64,000 nt of DNA from contig CAVQRB010000011.1 of assembly GCA_963715055.1 (NCBI GenBank), positions 1 through 64,000 on the forward strand. Direction: 5' to 3'. The position numbers were made by a program, and so were the translations under genes. The stretch is from CAVQRB01 sp963715055 (GTDB taxonomy: Bacteria; Pseudomonadota; Alphaproteobacteria; Rhodobacterales; Rhodobacteraceae). Of this stretch, positions 1-7,959 are shown one piece after another (the stretch's first letter is position 1; each line of letters opens with the position of its first letter). The notes under the pieces are model-generated. The model did not search any database, had not been told where the DNA came from, and saw nothing but the letters and a program-made list of their open reading frames with translations.

Positions 1-37
1 ATCAGCAGCGCTGATCCCCCGATCACTACAAATCATG

Positions 38-66
38 AGGCCCCGATGCGTCGGGGCCTTTTCTTT
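38..66 (+). terminator. Rho-independent terminator of a gene upstream of the window
   Basis: A perfect 9-bp stem AGGCCCCGA/TCGGGGCCT (38-46 with 51-59) closes a TGCG tetraloop and is followed by a T-rich run TTTCTTTT. The T run is on the plus strand, so it should end a plus-strand transcript entering from outside the window. It separates that gene from the MOSC gene at 114. Confidence 0.85.
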
Positions 67-113
67 TGCGACGAATGCGCGGAAAACTGGGGCTGTCCCA
101 AGGAGAGATCCCT

Positions 114-710
114 ATGCCCGCACTGATACCTACCCGCTATTCCGCCAGGATCACATGGCTCGGGCGGGTCATCGATTCTGGAAAGACCCTGCGATCCGAA
201 GCCTTGCGGCAGGCGGAATTGACCTTCGCGGGCATTGAAGGCGAGTGCCACGGCGGGCTGACCCGTCCTGCCTGCACCCGCGTCAAGGCGCAGCATCCCA
301 AGGGCACCGAGATTCGCAATGTGCGCCAACTGACGATCTTGTCGGCAGAGGAACTCGACCTGATCGCCACGAAAATGGGGATTGAGAGCATCGATCCGGC
401 CTGGATCGGGGCCTCCATGGTGATCGAAGGCATCCCGGATTTCAGCCATGTGCCACCCTCCTCGCGGTTGCAGGCGCCGAGTGGAGCCTGCATCGGGATC
501 GACATGGAAAACCGTCCTTGCGTCTTTCCCGGTCGGGTGATCGACGAGGACCGGCCCGGGTTCGGGCCGAAGTTCAAGCCGGCGGCGGAAAAGCGGCGCG
601 GCGTGACCGCCTGGGTCGAGCGGCCAGGGCCAATCGCGGTCGGCGACGTGCTGACCCTGCACATCCCGGACCAGCCAGTCTGGGCCGAGCTTGGCAAGGG
701 ACGCGCCTGA
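114..710 (+). CDS. MOSC domain-containing protein
   Basis: This 198-residue protein belongs to the MOSC (molybdenum cofactor sulfurase C-terminal) family of stand-alone, YiiM-like proteins. These are thought to handle sulfur or metal-sulfur groups and often act in detoxification with molybdoenzymes. The core runs from about residue 60 to the end. It includes the segment NVRQLTILS, the stretch IGASMVIEGIPDF and a conserved cysteine in NRPCVFPG, the usual position of the reactive Cys. The start at 114 is chosen because AGGAGA at 101-106 sits 7 nt upstream; an in-frame ATG at 66 has no such site. It stands alone behind a terminator. The family call is firm; the substrate is unknown. Confidence 0.85.
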   Translation: MPALIPTRYSARITWLGRVIDSGKTLRSEALRQAELTFAGIEGECHGGLTRPACTRVKAQHPKGTEIRNVRQLTILSAEELDLIATKMGIESIDPAWIGASMVIEGIPDFSHVPPSSRLQAPSGACIGIDMENRPCVFPGRVIDEDRPGFGPKFKPAAEKRRGVTAWVERPGPIAVGDVLTLHIPDQPVWAELGKGRA

Positions 711-739
711 CATACGTTTCCGAAAAGAAACGGATTCGC

Positions 740-766
740 TTCCCTCCGCCGCAACAAGGGAGGGAA
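740..766. other. Stem-loop between the MOSC gene and fhs
   Basis: A perfect 8-bp inverted repeat TTCCCTCC/GGAGGGAA (740-747 and 759-766) encloses an 11-nt loop in the 146-nt gap before fhs. Neither strand carries a T tract after it, so it is not a standard intrinsic terminator. It could be an mRNA leader structure of fhs or the end of the MOSC transcript. I did not recognise a riboswitch. Confidence 0.35.
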
Positions 767-856
767 AGGTCGGAATTGTCCTTATAGAGCCCTTCCGCTC
801 CCCTGTATGTACGGTGCCACAACGCATGCCAGTTCGGCAGCCTCAGGGGAAAACTC

Positions 857-2533
857 ATGGCCTTCAAATCCGACATCGAAATCGCGCGCGCCGCATCCAA
901 ACGGCCCATTCAGGAAATCGGCGCGAAACTGGGTATTTCCAGCGACGATCTGCTCCCCTATGGCCATGACAAGGCGAAGATCAGCCAGAGCTTCATCAAC
1001 TCCGTGCAGGGCAACAAGAACGGCAAGCTGATCCTTGTGACGGCGATCAACCCGACGCCCGCGGGCGAGGGCAAGACCACCACGACCGTGGGCCTCGGCG
1101 ACGGGCTGAACCGCATCGGCAAGAATGCCGCCGTCTGCATCCGCGAGGCATCGCTTGGCCCCAACTTCGGGATGAAGGGCGGTGCGGCCGGGGGCGGCTA
1201 TGCGCAAGTCGTGCCGATGGAGGAGATGAACCTCCACTTTACCGGCGACTTCCACGCGATCACTTCGGCCCACAACCTTCTGTCGGCGATGATCGACAAC
1301 CACATCTACTGGGGCAATGAGCTCGACATCGACGTGCGCCGCGTCGTCTGGCGCCGCGTGCTCGACATGAACGACCGCGCGCTGCGCCAGATCACGGCCT
1401 CGCTCGGCGGTGTCGCCAACGGCTTCCCGCGCGAAGCGGGCTTCGACATCACCGTGGCCTCCGAGGTCATGGCGATCCTCTGTCTCGCCAAGGACCTTTC
1501 GGATCTTGAAAAGCGTCTCGGTGACATGATCGTGGCCTATACCCGCGACCGCAAGCCCGTCTATTGCCGCGACATCAAGGCTGATGGCGCAATGACCGTT
1601 CTGCTCAAGGACGCGATGCAGCCCAATCTCGTGCAGACGCTGGAGAACAACCCGGCCTTCGTGCATGGCGGCCCCTTCGCCAATATCGCCCATGGCTGCA
1701 ACTCGGTGATCGCGACCACCACCGCGCTGAAACTGGCGGATTACGTGGTGACGGAAGCCGGCTTCGGGGCCGATCTCGGTGCCGAGAAGTTCATGAACAT
1801 CAAGTGCCGCAAGGCGGGGCTTGCGCCCTCTTGCGTGGTCGTCGTGGCCACGGTGCGGGCGATGAAGATGAACGGCGGTGTGGCCAAGGCCGATCTCGGC
1901 AAGGAGAACGTCGATGCGGTGAAGAATGGCTGCGCGAACCTCGGTCGTCACATCGAGAACGTCAAATCCTTCGGCGTGCCGGTGGTGGTGGCGATCAATC
2001 ATTTCGTCTCCGACACCGACGCCGAAGTGCAGGCGGTGAAGGACTACGTGGCCGGTCAGGGCTCCGAGGCGGTGCTCTGCAAGCACTGGGCGAAGGGCTC
2101 CGAAGGGACGGCGGATCTGGCCACCAAGGTGGTGGAGACCATCGAGAAGGGTGAAGGCAAATTCGCGCCGATCTATCCCGACGAGATGAGCCTTGCGGAC
2201 AAGATCAACACCATTGCGACGAAGATCTACCGCGCCGATGCGGCGGTCATGGACGGCAAGATCCTGAGCCAGCTCAAGGACTGGGAAGCGCAGGGTTACG
2301 GCAATCTGCCGGTCTGCATGGCCAAGACGCAGTACAGCTTCACCACCGACCCCGAACGCCGCGGTGCGCCCACGGGCTTCACCATCCCGGTCCGCGAAGT
2401 GCGCCTGAGCGCAGGCGCGGGCTTCGTGGTGGCGATCTGCGGTGAGATCATGACCATGCCCGGCTTGCCGCGGGTGCCTTCGGCGGAGAACATCAAGCTC
2501 AATGCGGATGGCGACATCGAGGGCCTCTTCTGA
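857..2533 (+). CDS. fhs: Formate--tetrahydrofolate ligase
   Basis: The 558-residue protein makes 10-formyltetrahydrofolate from formate, THF and ATP in the cytoplasm. The N-terminus IARAASKRPIQEIGAKL is typical of the family, the P-loop TPAGEGKT lies at about residues 67-74, and the length matches the usual 555-560 residues. The start at 857 is preceded by CAGGGGA. It lies just upstream of folD (3105), so the two adjacent genes supply interconversion of formyl-, methenyl- and methylene-THF. In methylotrophic or osmolyte-degrading roseobacters this pair oxidises C1 units to formate and ATP; that physiological role is inferred from context. Confidence 0.97.
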   Translation: MAFKSDIEIARAASKRPIQEIGAKLGISSDDLLPYGHDKAKISQSFINSVQGNKNGKLILVTAINPTPAGEGKTTTTVGLGDGLNRIGKNAAVCIREASLGPNFGMKGGAAGGGYAQVVPMEEMNLHFTGDFHAITSAHNLLSAMIDNHIYWGNELDIDVRRVVWRRVLDMNDRALRQITASLGGVANGFPREAGFDITVASEVMAILCLAKDLSDLEKRLGDMIVAYTRDRKPVYCRDIKADGAMTVLLKDAMQPNLVQTLENNPAFVHGGPFANIAHGCNSVIATTTALKLADYVVTEAGFGADLGAEKFMNIKCRKAGLAPSCVVVVATVRAMKMNGGVAKADLGKENVDAVKNGCANLGRHIENVKSFGVPVVVAINHFVSDTDAEVQAVKDYVAGQGSEAVLCKHWAKGSEGTADLATKVVETIEKGEGKFAPIYPDEMSLADKINTIATKIYRADAAVMDGKILSQLKDWEAQGYGNLPVCMAKTQYSFTTDPERRGAPTGFTIPVREVRLSAGAGFVVAICGEIMTMPGLPRVPSAENIKLNADGDIEGLF

Positions 2534-2546
2534 GCCTAAAGTATCG

Positions 2547-2573
2547 GGCGAAGTGCGGTTTGCGTGCTTCGCC
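2547..2573 (+). terminator. Weak hairpin after fhs
   Basis: GGCGAAG (2547-2553) can pair with CTTCGCC (2567-2573) 13 nt after the fhs stop. There is no T run behind it, so termination is doubtful and read-through into the next gene and folD is plausible. Confidence 0.25.
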
Positions 2574-2621
2574 TTCGCCGCCTTGTGGTGCTAACAAGGG
2601 CGCATGAAGGGACCATTGACC

Positions 2622-3092
2622 ATGCTGAGGCTGTTGGGCTTGATCGCTGCCGTGCTGGTGGCTGGTGCGAGCATCGCCGATGACCGTCAGGCCGGGTACT
2701 ATTATCCTCAGATCACATCGGAGGAGAGTTTCGACCGCGTCGTGCGTTCCGGCGAGGGCGCAGGCAAGACAGTACGGATCGATTTCGTCAACGTGCTGAC
2801 CACGGCGCAGCTTGAGGCCCCAGAAAGTCCGCGTTTCGTCTTCTACGCCAAGGGCGAAGGGGCGGAGACGCTGATCCTCACGGCTCTCGACGACGAGGTC
2901 TTCTCCACGCTCTACCGGGCGCGGGCGATACTTGCGCAACTGACGGTTTCGGTGCGCAAGGGCGGATTCTTCCAGTCGGAGGACCTGCAGTACGTCGCCA
3001 CCTTCTATGACCTGCTGCAGCTCTTGCAGTTCGACGAATTGATCATCACGGATGGCGAAACATGGTCTCACCGTGTCGCCTTCATCAGATAA
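2622..3092 (+). CDS. Exported hypothetical protein between fhs and folD
   Basis: A 156-residue protein of unknown function. It begins with a clear Sec signal peptide (MLRLLGLIAAVLVAGASIA then DDRQ), so the mature protein of about 137 residues is probably periplasmic. The mature part has alternating hydrophobic and charged segments and no cysteine or metal motif. An earlier ATG at 2604 exists, but its AAGGG is only 3 nt away. The ATG at 2622 has AAGGGA 9 nt upstream and gives a cleaner signal peptide. It ends 12 nt before folD, so it is probably co-transcribed with folD, although nothing in the protein suggests folate metabolism. Confidence 0.7.
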   Translation: MLRLLGLIAAVLVAGASIADDRQAGYYYPQITSEESFDRVVRSGEGAGKTVRIDFVNVLTTAQLEAPESPRFVFYAKGEGAETLILTALDDEVFSTLYRARAILAQLTVSVRKGGFFQSEDLQYVATFYDLLQLLQFDELIITDGETWSHRVAFIR

Positions 3093-3104
3093 CGGAAAGA
3101 CAGA

Positions 3105-4007
3105 ATGCCAGCACAGATCATCGATGGAAAAGCCTTTGCAGAAACCGTGCGGGGGCAGGTCGCGGAACATGTGAAAAGCCTCAAGGCGGAGCATGGCATC
3201 ACGCCCGGTCTCGCGGTGGTACTGGTCGGTGAAGACCCCGCGAGCCAGGTCTATGTGCGATCGAAAGGCAAGCAGACCGTCGAGGTCGGCATGAAATCGG
3301 TGGAGCACAAGCTCGATGCGGAGACTTCCGAAGCCGATCTGCTGGCGATCATCGACAACCTGAACAACGATCCTTCGATCCACGGTATTCTTGTGCAGTT
3401 GCCGCTCCCGAAGCACCTCGACGAAGATCTGGTGATCAACTCGATCTCGCCGGCCAAGGACGTGGACGGGTTTCACATCTCCAACGTCGGCCTGCTTGGG
3501 ACCGGCCAGAAGAGCATGGTGCCCTGCACGCCCTTGGGCTGCCTTATGATGCTGCGGGCACACCACGGCTCGCTCTCGGGCATGGATGCGGTGGTGATCG
3601 GCCGCTCCAACATCGTGGGCAAGCCGATGGCGCAGCTGCTCCTGGGGGACAGCTGCACGGTCACCATCGCGCATAGTCGCACCAAGGATCTGGCCGAGGT
3701 CGTGCGCCGCGCTGACATCGTCGTCGCAGCTGTCGGCCGGCCCGAAATGGTGCCGGGCGACTGGATCAAGCCGGGGGCCACGGTGATCGATGTCGGCATC
3801 AACCGCCTTGATGCGCCGGAAAAGGGGGAAGGCAAGACCCGTCTGGTCGGTGACGTCGATTACGAAAGCTGCGCTGCCGTGGCAGGGGCGATCACCCCGG
3901 TGCCGGGGGGCGTCGGGCCGATGACCATCGCCTGCCTTTTGGCCAATACGCTGACCGCCTGCTGCCGTGCAAACGGGTTGCCGGAGCCGGAAGGGCTGAC
4001 CGCCTAG
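3105..4007 (+). CDS. folD: Bifunctional methylene-THF dehydrogenase / methenyl-THF cyclohydrolase
   Basis: This 300-residue cytoplasmic enzyme interconverts 5,10-methylene-, 5,10-methenyl- and 10-formyl-THF with NADP. The catalytic Lys lies in YVRSKGK at about residues 50-56, the QLPLP motif near 98-102, the Rossmann segment VVIGRSNIVGKPMA near 160-175, and the signature PVPGGVGPMT near 265-274. Length is slightly above the usual 285-297 residues. It works directly with fhs upstream. Its stop overlaps by 3 nt the stop of the convergent thioesterase gene on the other strand. Confidence 0.97.
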   Translation: MPAQIIDGKAFAETVRGQVAEHVKSLKAEHGITPGLAVVLVGEDPASQVYVRSKGKQTVEVGMKSVEHKLDAETSEADLLAIIDNLNNDPSIHGILVQLPLPKHLDEDLVINSISPAKDVDGFHISNVGLLGTGQKSMVPCTPLGCLMMLRAHHGSLSGMDAVVIGRSNIVGKPMAQLLLGDSCTVTIAHSRTKDLAEVVRRADIVVAAVGRPEMVPGDWIKPGATVIDVGINRLDAPEKGEGKTRLVGDVDYESCAAVAGAITPVPGGVGPMTIACLLANTLTACCRANGLPEPEGLTA

Positions 4008-4423
4008 GCCGGAACCGGCACCATGGTGCCTTGCAGGATGGCGATGAGGGTCTCCTCGCCGCCCTTGATTGCATGGATTTCCGCGCCGACGACGACAAGC
4101 CGGCGGCCAGGCTTGATGACTTTTCCGGTGGCGCGCAGCAAATCGCCTCGGGCGGGGGCCAGCAGGTTGATCTTGAGCTCCGCGGTGACGACTTCGCTGT
4201 CCAAGGGCAGGGTGGTCAACGCTGCATAGCCTGCAGCGCTGTCGCCGATAGAGAAGGTCAGCCCGGCATGGCCGAAGCCCTGCTGCTGCAGGCTGCCGGG
4301 CAGGATCGGTGCCGTGATCACCACATGCTCTGCCTCAACCGTTACAAGCGTGGCACCGAAAGTCGCCATCATGCTCTGCGCGGCGAAACTGGTGTGGATC
4401 CGGGCGCGGGCGGCGTCGTCCAT
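4004..4423 (-). CDS. PaaI-family hotdog-fold thioesterase
   Basis: The 139-residue protein is a single hotdog domain of the PaaI/YbgC type, which hydrolyses acyl- or aryl-CoA thioesters in the cytoplasm. The segment GFGHAGLTFSIGDSAAGYAA matches the hotdog helix with its conserved HAG...D signature. The last strand VVVGAEIHAI is also typical. I chose the ATG at 4423 because AGGA lies 6 nt upstream in the end of pdeM; an ATG 10 codons earlier lacks a site and deepens the overlap with pdeM. It sits downstream of pdeM and is probably translated from the same mRNA. The substrate cannot be told. Confidence 0.85.
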   Translation of the reverse strand: MDDAARARIHTSFAAQSMMATFGATLVTVEAEHVVITAPILPGSLQQQGFGHAGLTFSIGDSAAGYAALTTLPLDSEVVTAELKINLLAPARGDLLRATGKVIKPGRRLVVVGAEIHAIKGGEETLIAILQGTMVPVPA

Positions 4424-4431
4424 GGGCTGTC

Positions 4432-5094
4432 CTAACGGGGCATTGGTACGCAAGTAGGCACCGGGCCGGTCAGGATGGCAAGGGCTTGCGGCGCCATCAG
4501 CGAGGCCAGCGGTTCGGCATGGCTGGCCAGCCCGCCGGTGAAGGTGCCATAGGCCGGTAGGATCAGCCGGGTGGCATCGTGGAGGAAGGCGGGCCGTGTG
4601 ATCATCCGCCCGCGCGTCTGCAGGTGAACCTTGGGATGGTAATGCCCGGAGACCTCGCCTGACGCACCGCGGGTCGCGATATGGCGGAAGGTGAGCGGGC
4701 CGAGGCGCAGCTGTCCCAGATGTTCGCCGCCAAGATCGATCGGGCCGGGATCGTGGTTGCCCTCGATCCAGATCCAGCGCCGCCCGGCCTGCAACCTCGT
4801 GATCCAGAGGCGTTCCTCTTCGGGCAGACTTTGGGCCGCGGTCAGGTCGTCGAAGCTATCTCCGAGGCAGACAACGGTGCGGGCTGAGGTTGTGGTGAGA
4901 TCCGAGGCCAGCCGGGTCAGCGTGTCCCGCGTTTCATAGGGCGGCAGGGATTGCCCGCTGCGCCGCGCCATGCGTTCGGACTTGCCCAAATGCAGGTCGG
5001 AGACGCAGAGCAGCGCCTCCCCCGGCCACCAGAGCGCCCCGGTGCTCAAAGCCCGCAAACCGGTCCCGAAGAAGTTGAAATCATAAAAGTTCAT
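4432..5094 (-). CDS. pdeM: Ligase-associated DNA damage response endonuclease PdeM
   Basis: A 220-residue calcineurin-like metallophosphoesterase. The two-metal motifs are complete and in order: SDLHLGK (DxH) near 33-39, LGDSFDD (GDxxD) near 78-84, GNHD near 117-120 and GHYHPK (GHxH) near 153-158. PdeM proteins form a conserved neighbourhood with an ATP-dependent DNA ligase, an Lhr-like helicase and a second nuclease, proposed to act in DNA repair. The helicase partner is directly upstream here (32-nt gap); the ligase and the second nuclease are not in this window. Family assignment is strong because of this pairing. Confidence 0.92.
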   Translation of the reverse strand: MNFYDFNFFGTGLRALSTGALWWPGEALLCVSDLHLGKSERMARRSGQSLPPYETRDTLTRLASDLTTTSARTVVCLGDSFDDLTAAQSLPEEERLWITRLQAGRRWIWIEGNHDPGPIDLGGEHLGQLRLGPLTFRHIATRGASGEVSGHYHPKVHLQTRGRMITRPAFLHDATRLILPAYGTFTGGLASHAEPLASLMAPQALAILTGPVPTCVPMPR

Positions 5095-5125
5095 GCTTTG
5101 TTCATTGCCGATCCCGAAGCTGATT

Positions 5126-7579
5126 TCAATAGCCCATGCGCCAGCGCGGTTTGCTTGATGGGGCTGGTGTGATCGCGGCGAGCCCTGAGGCCTCCATCAG
5201 GCGCGCTGCCTCCTCGGCGAGAAGCTTTTCCTCGGCAGCGCCCTTCACCGGCACGCGGCCCATTTCGAGGAACATCGGTGCTGCGAGCGGGCTGACCCGG
5301 TCCAGCTTGAGATGGTCGATGCGGCCTTCCACGCGCCGCGCCATTTCCTCGATCCGTCCGAAATCCACCAGACCGCGCAGGGCTTCCTCACGGGTGATGT
5401 CCAAGAGCAGATGGTTGGGGTCGTATTTCTGCAGTGTGTCGTAGAGGATGTCGGAACTGAAGGTCGCTTGCCGCCCGGATTTCCGCGCCGAGGGCAGATT
5501 GCGCAGGATCAGCCCGGCGATGGTAGCGGAGGCACGGAAGGTGCGCTTCATCACGGCATTACCAGCAAGCCAGGTGTCGAGCCCCGCCTGCAACGCGTCG
5601 AGATCGAAGAGCGGACCCGGGTCCGTGACCGGATCGAGCCCCCAGATCAGCGTCGCATAATCCGTCGCCACGAACCCCAGCGGGTTGAGGCCGGTCTCCT
5701 CCATCCGCTTGGTCAGCAAGAGCCCCAGCGTCTGCTGTCCGTTGCGCCCGGCGAATCCGTAAACCACGGTCTGTTCGCGCCCGTCATGCCGGAAGCTCTC
5801 GATCAGCAGGCGCCCGGGCTCGGGCAGGCGGCTGACCCGGCGCTGGAGCCCCAGCCAATCTGCGGTGTGCGGTGGCAGGTCAGGCCAGGTTTCCTGCTGG
5901 AACATCTCCACCACGCGGGCGCTGAGCTGAGTCGATGTGGCAAATTTGGTGCCGGCGAAGGTCGCCACTTTGGGCTTTTTCGCGGCGTTGCGGCTGACTT
6001 CCACGGTCATCTCGCGCAGCCCTTCGTAGCGCACGATCTGGCCGCCGATGAGGAAGGTGTCGCCCGGCGTAAGGCTGGCGGCGAAGCCTTCCTCGATCTC
6101 GCCCAGGGGCTTGCCGCCGCGGTTGCGTTGCAGGCGGACCTTGAGCGTGTCGCTGTCCTGGATGGTGCCGATGTTCATGCGGATCTGCTGTGCTGCGCGC
6201 GGGTCGCGCAACTGCCATGTGCCATCGGGGTTTCGGATCAGGCGTTTCCATTGATCGTAAGCGCGCAGCGCATAGCCGCCGGTGGCGCAGAAATCAAGGC
6301 AGGCATCGAAGGCAGCACGGGAGAGCTGCGCATAGGCACCCACCGTCCTGACTTCGGCGAAGAGCGCATCGGCCGCGAAAGGCCCCGCGCAGGCGGTGAC
6401 CAGGATATGCTGGCAGAGCACGTCGCGCGGGCCTTCGCCGCGGGGCTCGCCGTCGAGCGAGCCTGCGCGCACCGCATCGAGGGCCGCGACACATTCCACG
6501 ACCTCGAAGCGATTGGCGGGAACCAGCAGCGCTTTCGAGGGCGCGTTGTAGCGGTGGTTGGCCCGCCCGATCCGCTGGACAAGGCGTTTGACGTTCTTCG
6601 GCGCACCGATCTGGATCACGAGGTCCACATCGCCCCAGTCGATGCCGAGATCGAGGCTCCCGGTACAGACGATGGCGCGCAGATCGCCGCGCACCATCGC
6701 GGCCTCGACCCGGGTGCGCTGCTGGCGGTCGAGCGAGCCGTGGTGGATGCCGATCGGCAGGGCGTCTTCATTGGCAAGCCACAGATTATGAAAGAAAATC
6801 TCCGCCTGCGCGCGGGTGTTGTGAAAGATCAGCGTGGTCTTGTGCGCCTTGATCTGCTCGAGCACCGCCGGAATGGCATAGGCCGCATTGCCACCCGCCC
6901 AGGGCGGGGCTTCGGGCGTTGTCAGCATGGTTATATCGGGGGCGGGGCCGGGGTCGGCCAGCAGGATCTCGCAGGGGTCGGGATGGCGGGCGAGCAATCG
7001 CGCGATGGCGGGCGGATCCTCTACGGTCGCCGAAAGGCCCACGCGGCGCAGGTCCGGGCAAAGCCTTTGCAGCCTGCCCAATGCCAGCATCAACTGATCG
7101 CCGCGCTTGCTTTCGGCCAGTGCGTGGATTTCGTCGACCACCACGCGTTTGAGGCCCTTGAACATGCGCGGCGCATCCTCGTAGCTCACGAGCAGGGCAA
7201 GGCTTTCGGGCGTGGTCAGCAGGATGTGTGGCGGGTCCGCCCGCTGGCGTTTCTTGGTCGTGGCGGAGGTGTCGCCGGTGCGGTCCTCGATCCGGATGGG
7301 CAGACCCATCTCGGTCACCGGCGTGGTGAGGTTGCGCTTGATATCAGCTGCCAGCGCCTTGAGGGGCGAAATGTAGAGAGTGTGCAAGCCCGCATGGCTT
7401 TCCTGTGCAAGATCGACCAGAGTTGGCAGGAATCCGGCAAGTGTCTTGCCTCCGCCGGTGGGCGCGATCAGCAGCAGGGCAGGGTCGTCGGCCCGCGCCA
7501 GCATGGTCTGCTGATGCGGATGGATGGACCAACCCTTGGAGGCGAACCAGTCGGTAAAGGCGGGGGGCAGGATGCGCAT
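5126..7579 (-). CDS. Ligase-associated DNA damage response DEXH-box helicase (Lhr family)
   Basis: An 817-residue superfamily 2 helicase. Walker A APTGGGKT lies at about 39-46, the Walker B box is DEIH (VVDEIHAL), motif III is SAT (VGLSATVED), and motif VI is QRIGRANH. The long C-terminal region with winged-helix and DUF4175-like parts is typical of bacterial Lhr proteins. The start at 7579 (MRILPPAFTDW) is chosen by similarity to family N-termini; the open frame runs 40 codons further up but that part has no recognisable content. There is no good ribosome-binding site, so the exact start is the least certain point. It is the first gene of a helicase-pdeM-thioesterase run. Confidence 0.93.
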   Translation of the reverse strand: MRILPPAFTDWFASKGWSIHPHQQTMLARADDPALLLIAPTGGGKTLAGFLPTLVDLAQESHAGLHTLYISPLKALAADIKRNLTTPVTEMGLPIRIEDRTGDTSATTKKRQRADPPHILLTTPESLALLVSYEDAPRMFKGLKRVVVDEIHALAESKRGDQLMLALGRLQRLCPDLRRVGLSATVEDPPAIARLLARHPDPCEILLADPGPAPDITMLTTPEAPPWAGGNAAYAIPAVLEQIKAHKTTLIFHNTRAQAEIFFHNLWLANEDALPIGIHHGSLDRQQRTRVEAAMVRGDLRAIVCTGSLDLGIDWGDVDLVIQIGAPKNVKRLVQRIGRANHRYNAPSKALLVPANRFEVVECVAALDAVRAGSLDGEPRGEGPRDVLCQHILVTACAGPFAADALFAEVRTVGAYAQLSRAAFDACLDFCATGGYALRAYDQWKRLIRNPDGTWQLRDPRAAQQIRMNIGTIQDSDTLKVRLQRNRGGKPLGEIEEGFAASLTPGDTFLIGGQIVRYEGLREMTVEVSRNAAKKPKVATFAGTKFATSTQLSARVVEMFQQETWPDLPPHTADWLGLQRRVSRLPEPGRLLIESFRHDGREQTVVYGFAGRNGQQTLGLLLTKRMEETGLNPLGFVATDYATLIWGLDPVTDPGPLFDLDALQAGLDTWLAGNAVMKRTFRASATIAGLILRNLPSARKSGRQATFSSDILYDTLQKYDPNHLLLDITREEALRGLVDFGRIEEMARRVEGRIDHLKLDRVSPLAAPMFLEMGRVPVKGAAEEKLLAEEAARLMEASGLAAITPAPSSKPRWRMGY

Positions 7580-7959
7580 GAGGCGAGTGTAGCGCGGCGC
7601 GCGGCAGGGGCCAGAGCGCATTCCCCGCAGTCCTTGCGGCGGGGTTTCCGATGCGTACGCGCAACGGGCGGGAGGCGCTCCGTCGCATCGCCCCGCCATT
7701 CAGGGTTAACGCCAATGAAACAAGGCGAAAGCGCCTGTCACCCCGCGTACACCCCCTGTACACCCCCCGTACACCGTCAGACCGCCGGATCGCGGGATTA
7801 AGAGGGCGCGCGGCAGGCTCTCCCGGAAGGGTTGGGGTCGGCTTCACGGCAAGTCCGGTACCGTCGAAGAAAACCATCGGACCTGCGTGCTGGCGCATGT
7901 CTCGGGGTTTTCGCTCAATGGCAATCGCGTCAGCGCCCGCAGGCGATGATACCGGCGGT
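7580..7959. other. 380-nt intergenic stretch upstream of the helicase
   Basis: No gene is supported here. It contains a CCCCGC/GCGGGG hairpin near 7625-7646, the 35-bp repeat described separately at 7741-7775, and G+C-rich sequence without a recognisable promoter. Open frames crossing it are extensions or antisense frames of the flanking genes. Confidence 0.5.
7741..7775 (+). repeat. 35-bp GTACA-C5-TGTAC repeat, copy 1
   Basis: This block matches the block at 47246-47280 at 34 of 35 positions, in the same orientation. It contains the dyad GTACA-CCCCC-TGTAC followed by a second GTAC after a run of C. Both copies are intergenic and lie upstream of a minus-strand gene (here the helicase, 162 nt away). 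The function is unknown. Confidence 0.75.

Noticed and set aside
5095..5125. SOS-type GTTC repeats before pdeM
   Set aside because: GTTC occurs once near 5100, but the second half-site at the required 7-nt spacing is ATCC, not GTTC.
7741..7775. C-rich GTACAC units as a possible CRISPR or tandem array
   Set aside because: There are only a few short imperfect units without unique spacers or cas genes; it is better described as a dispersed repeat.
5312..7801. Plus-strand frame of 829 codons
   Set aside because: It is antisense to the helicase gene and has no domain; long opposite-strand frames are expected in high-GC DNA.
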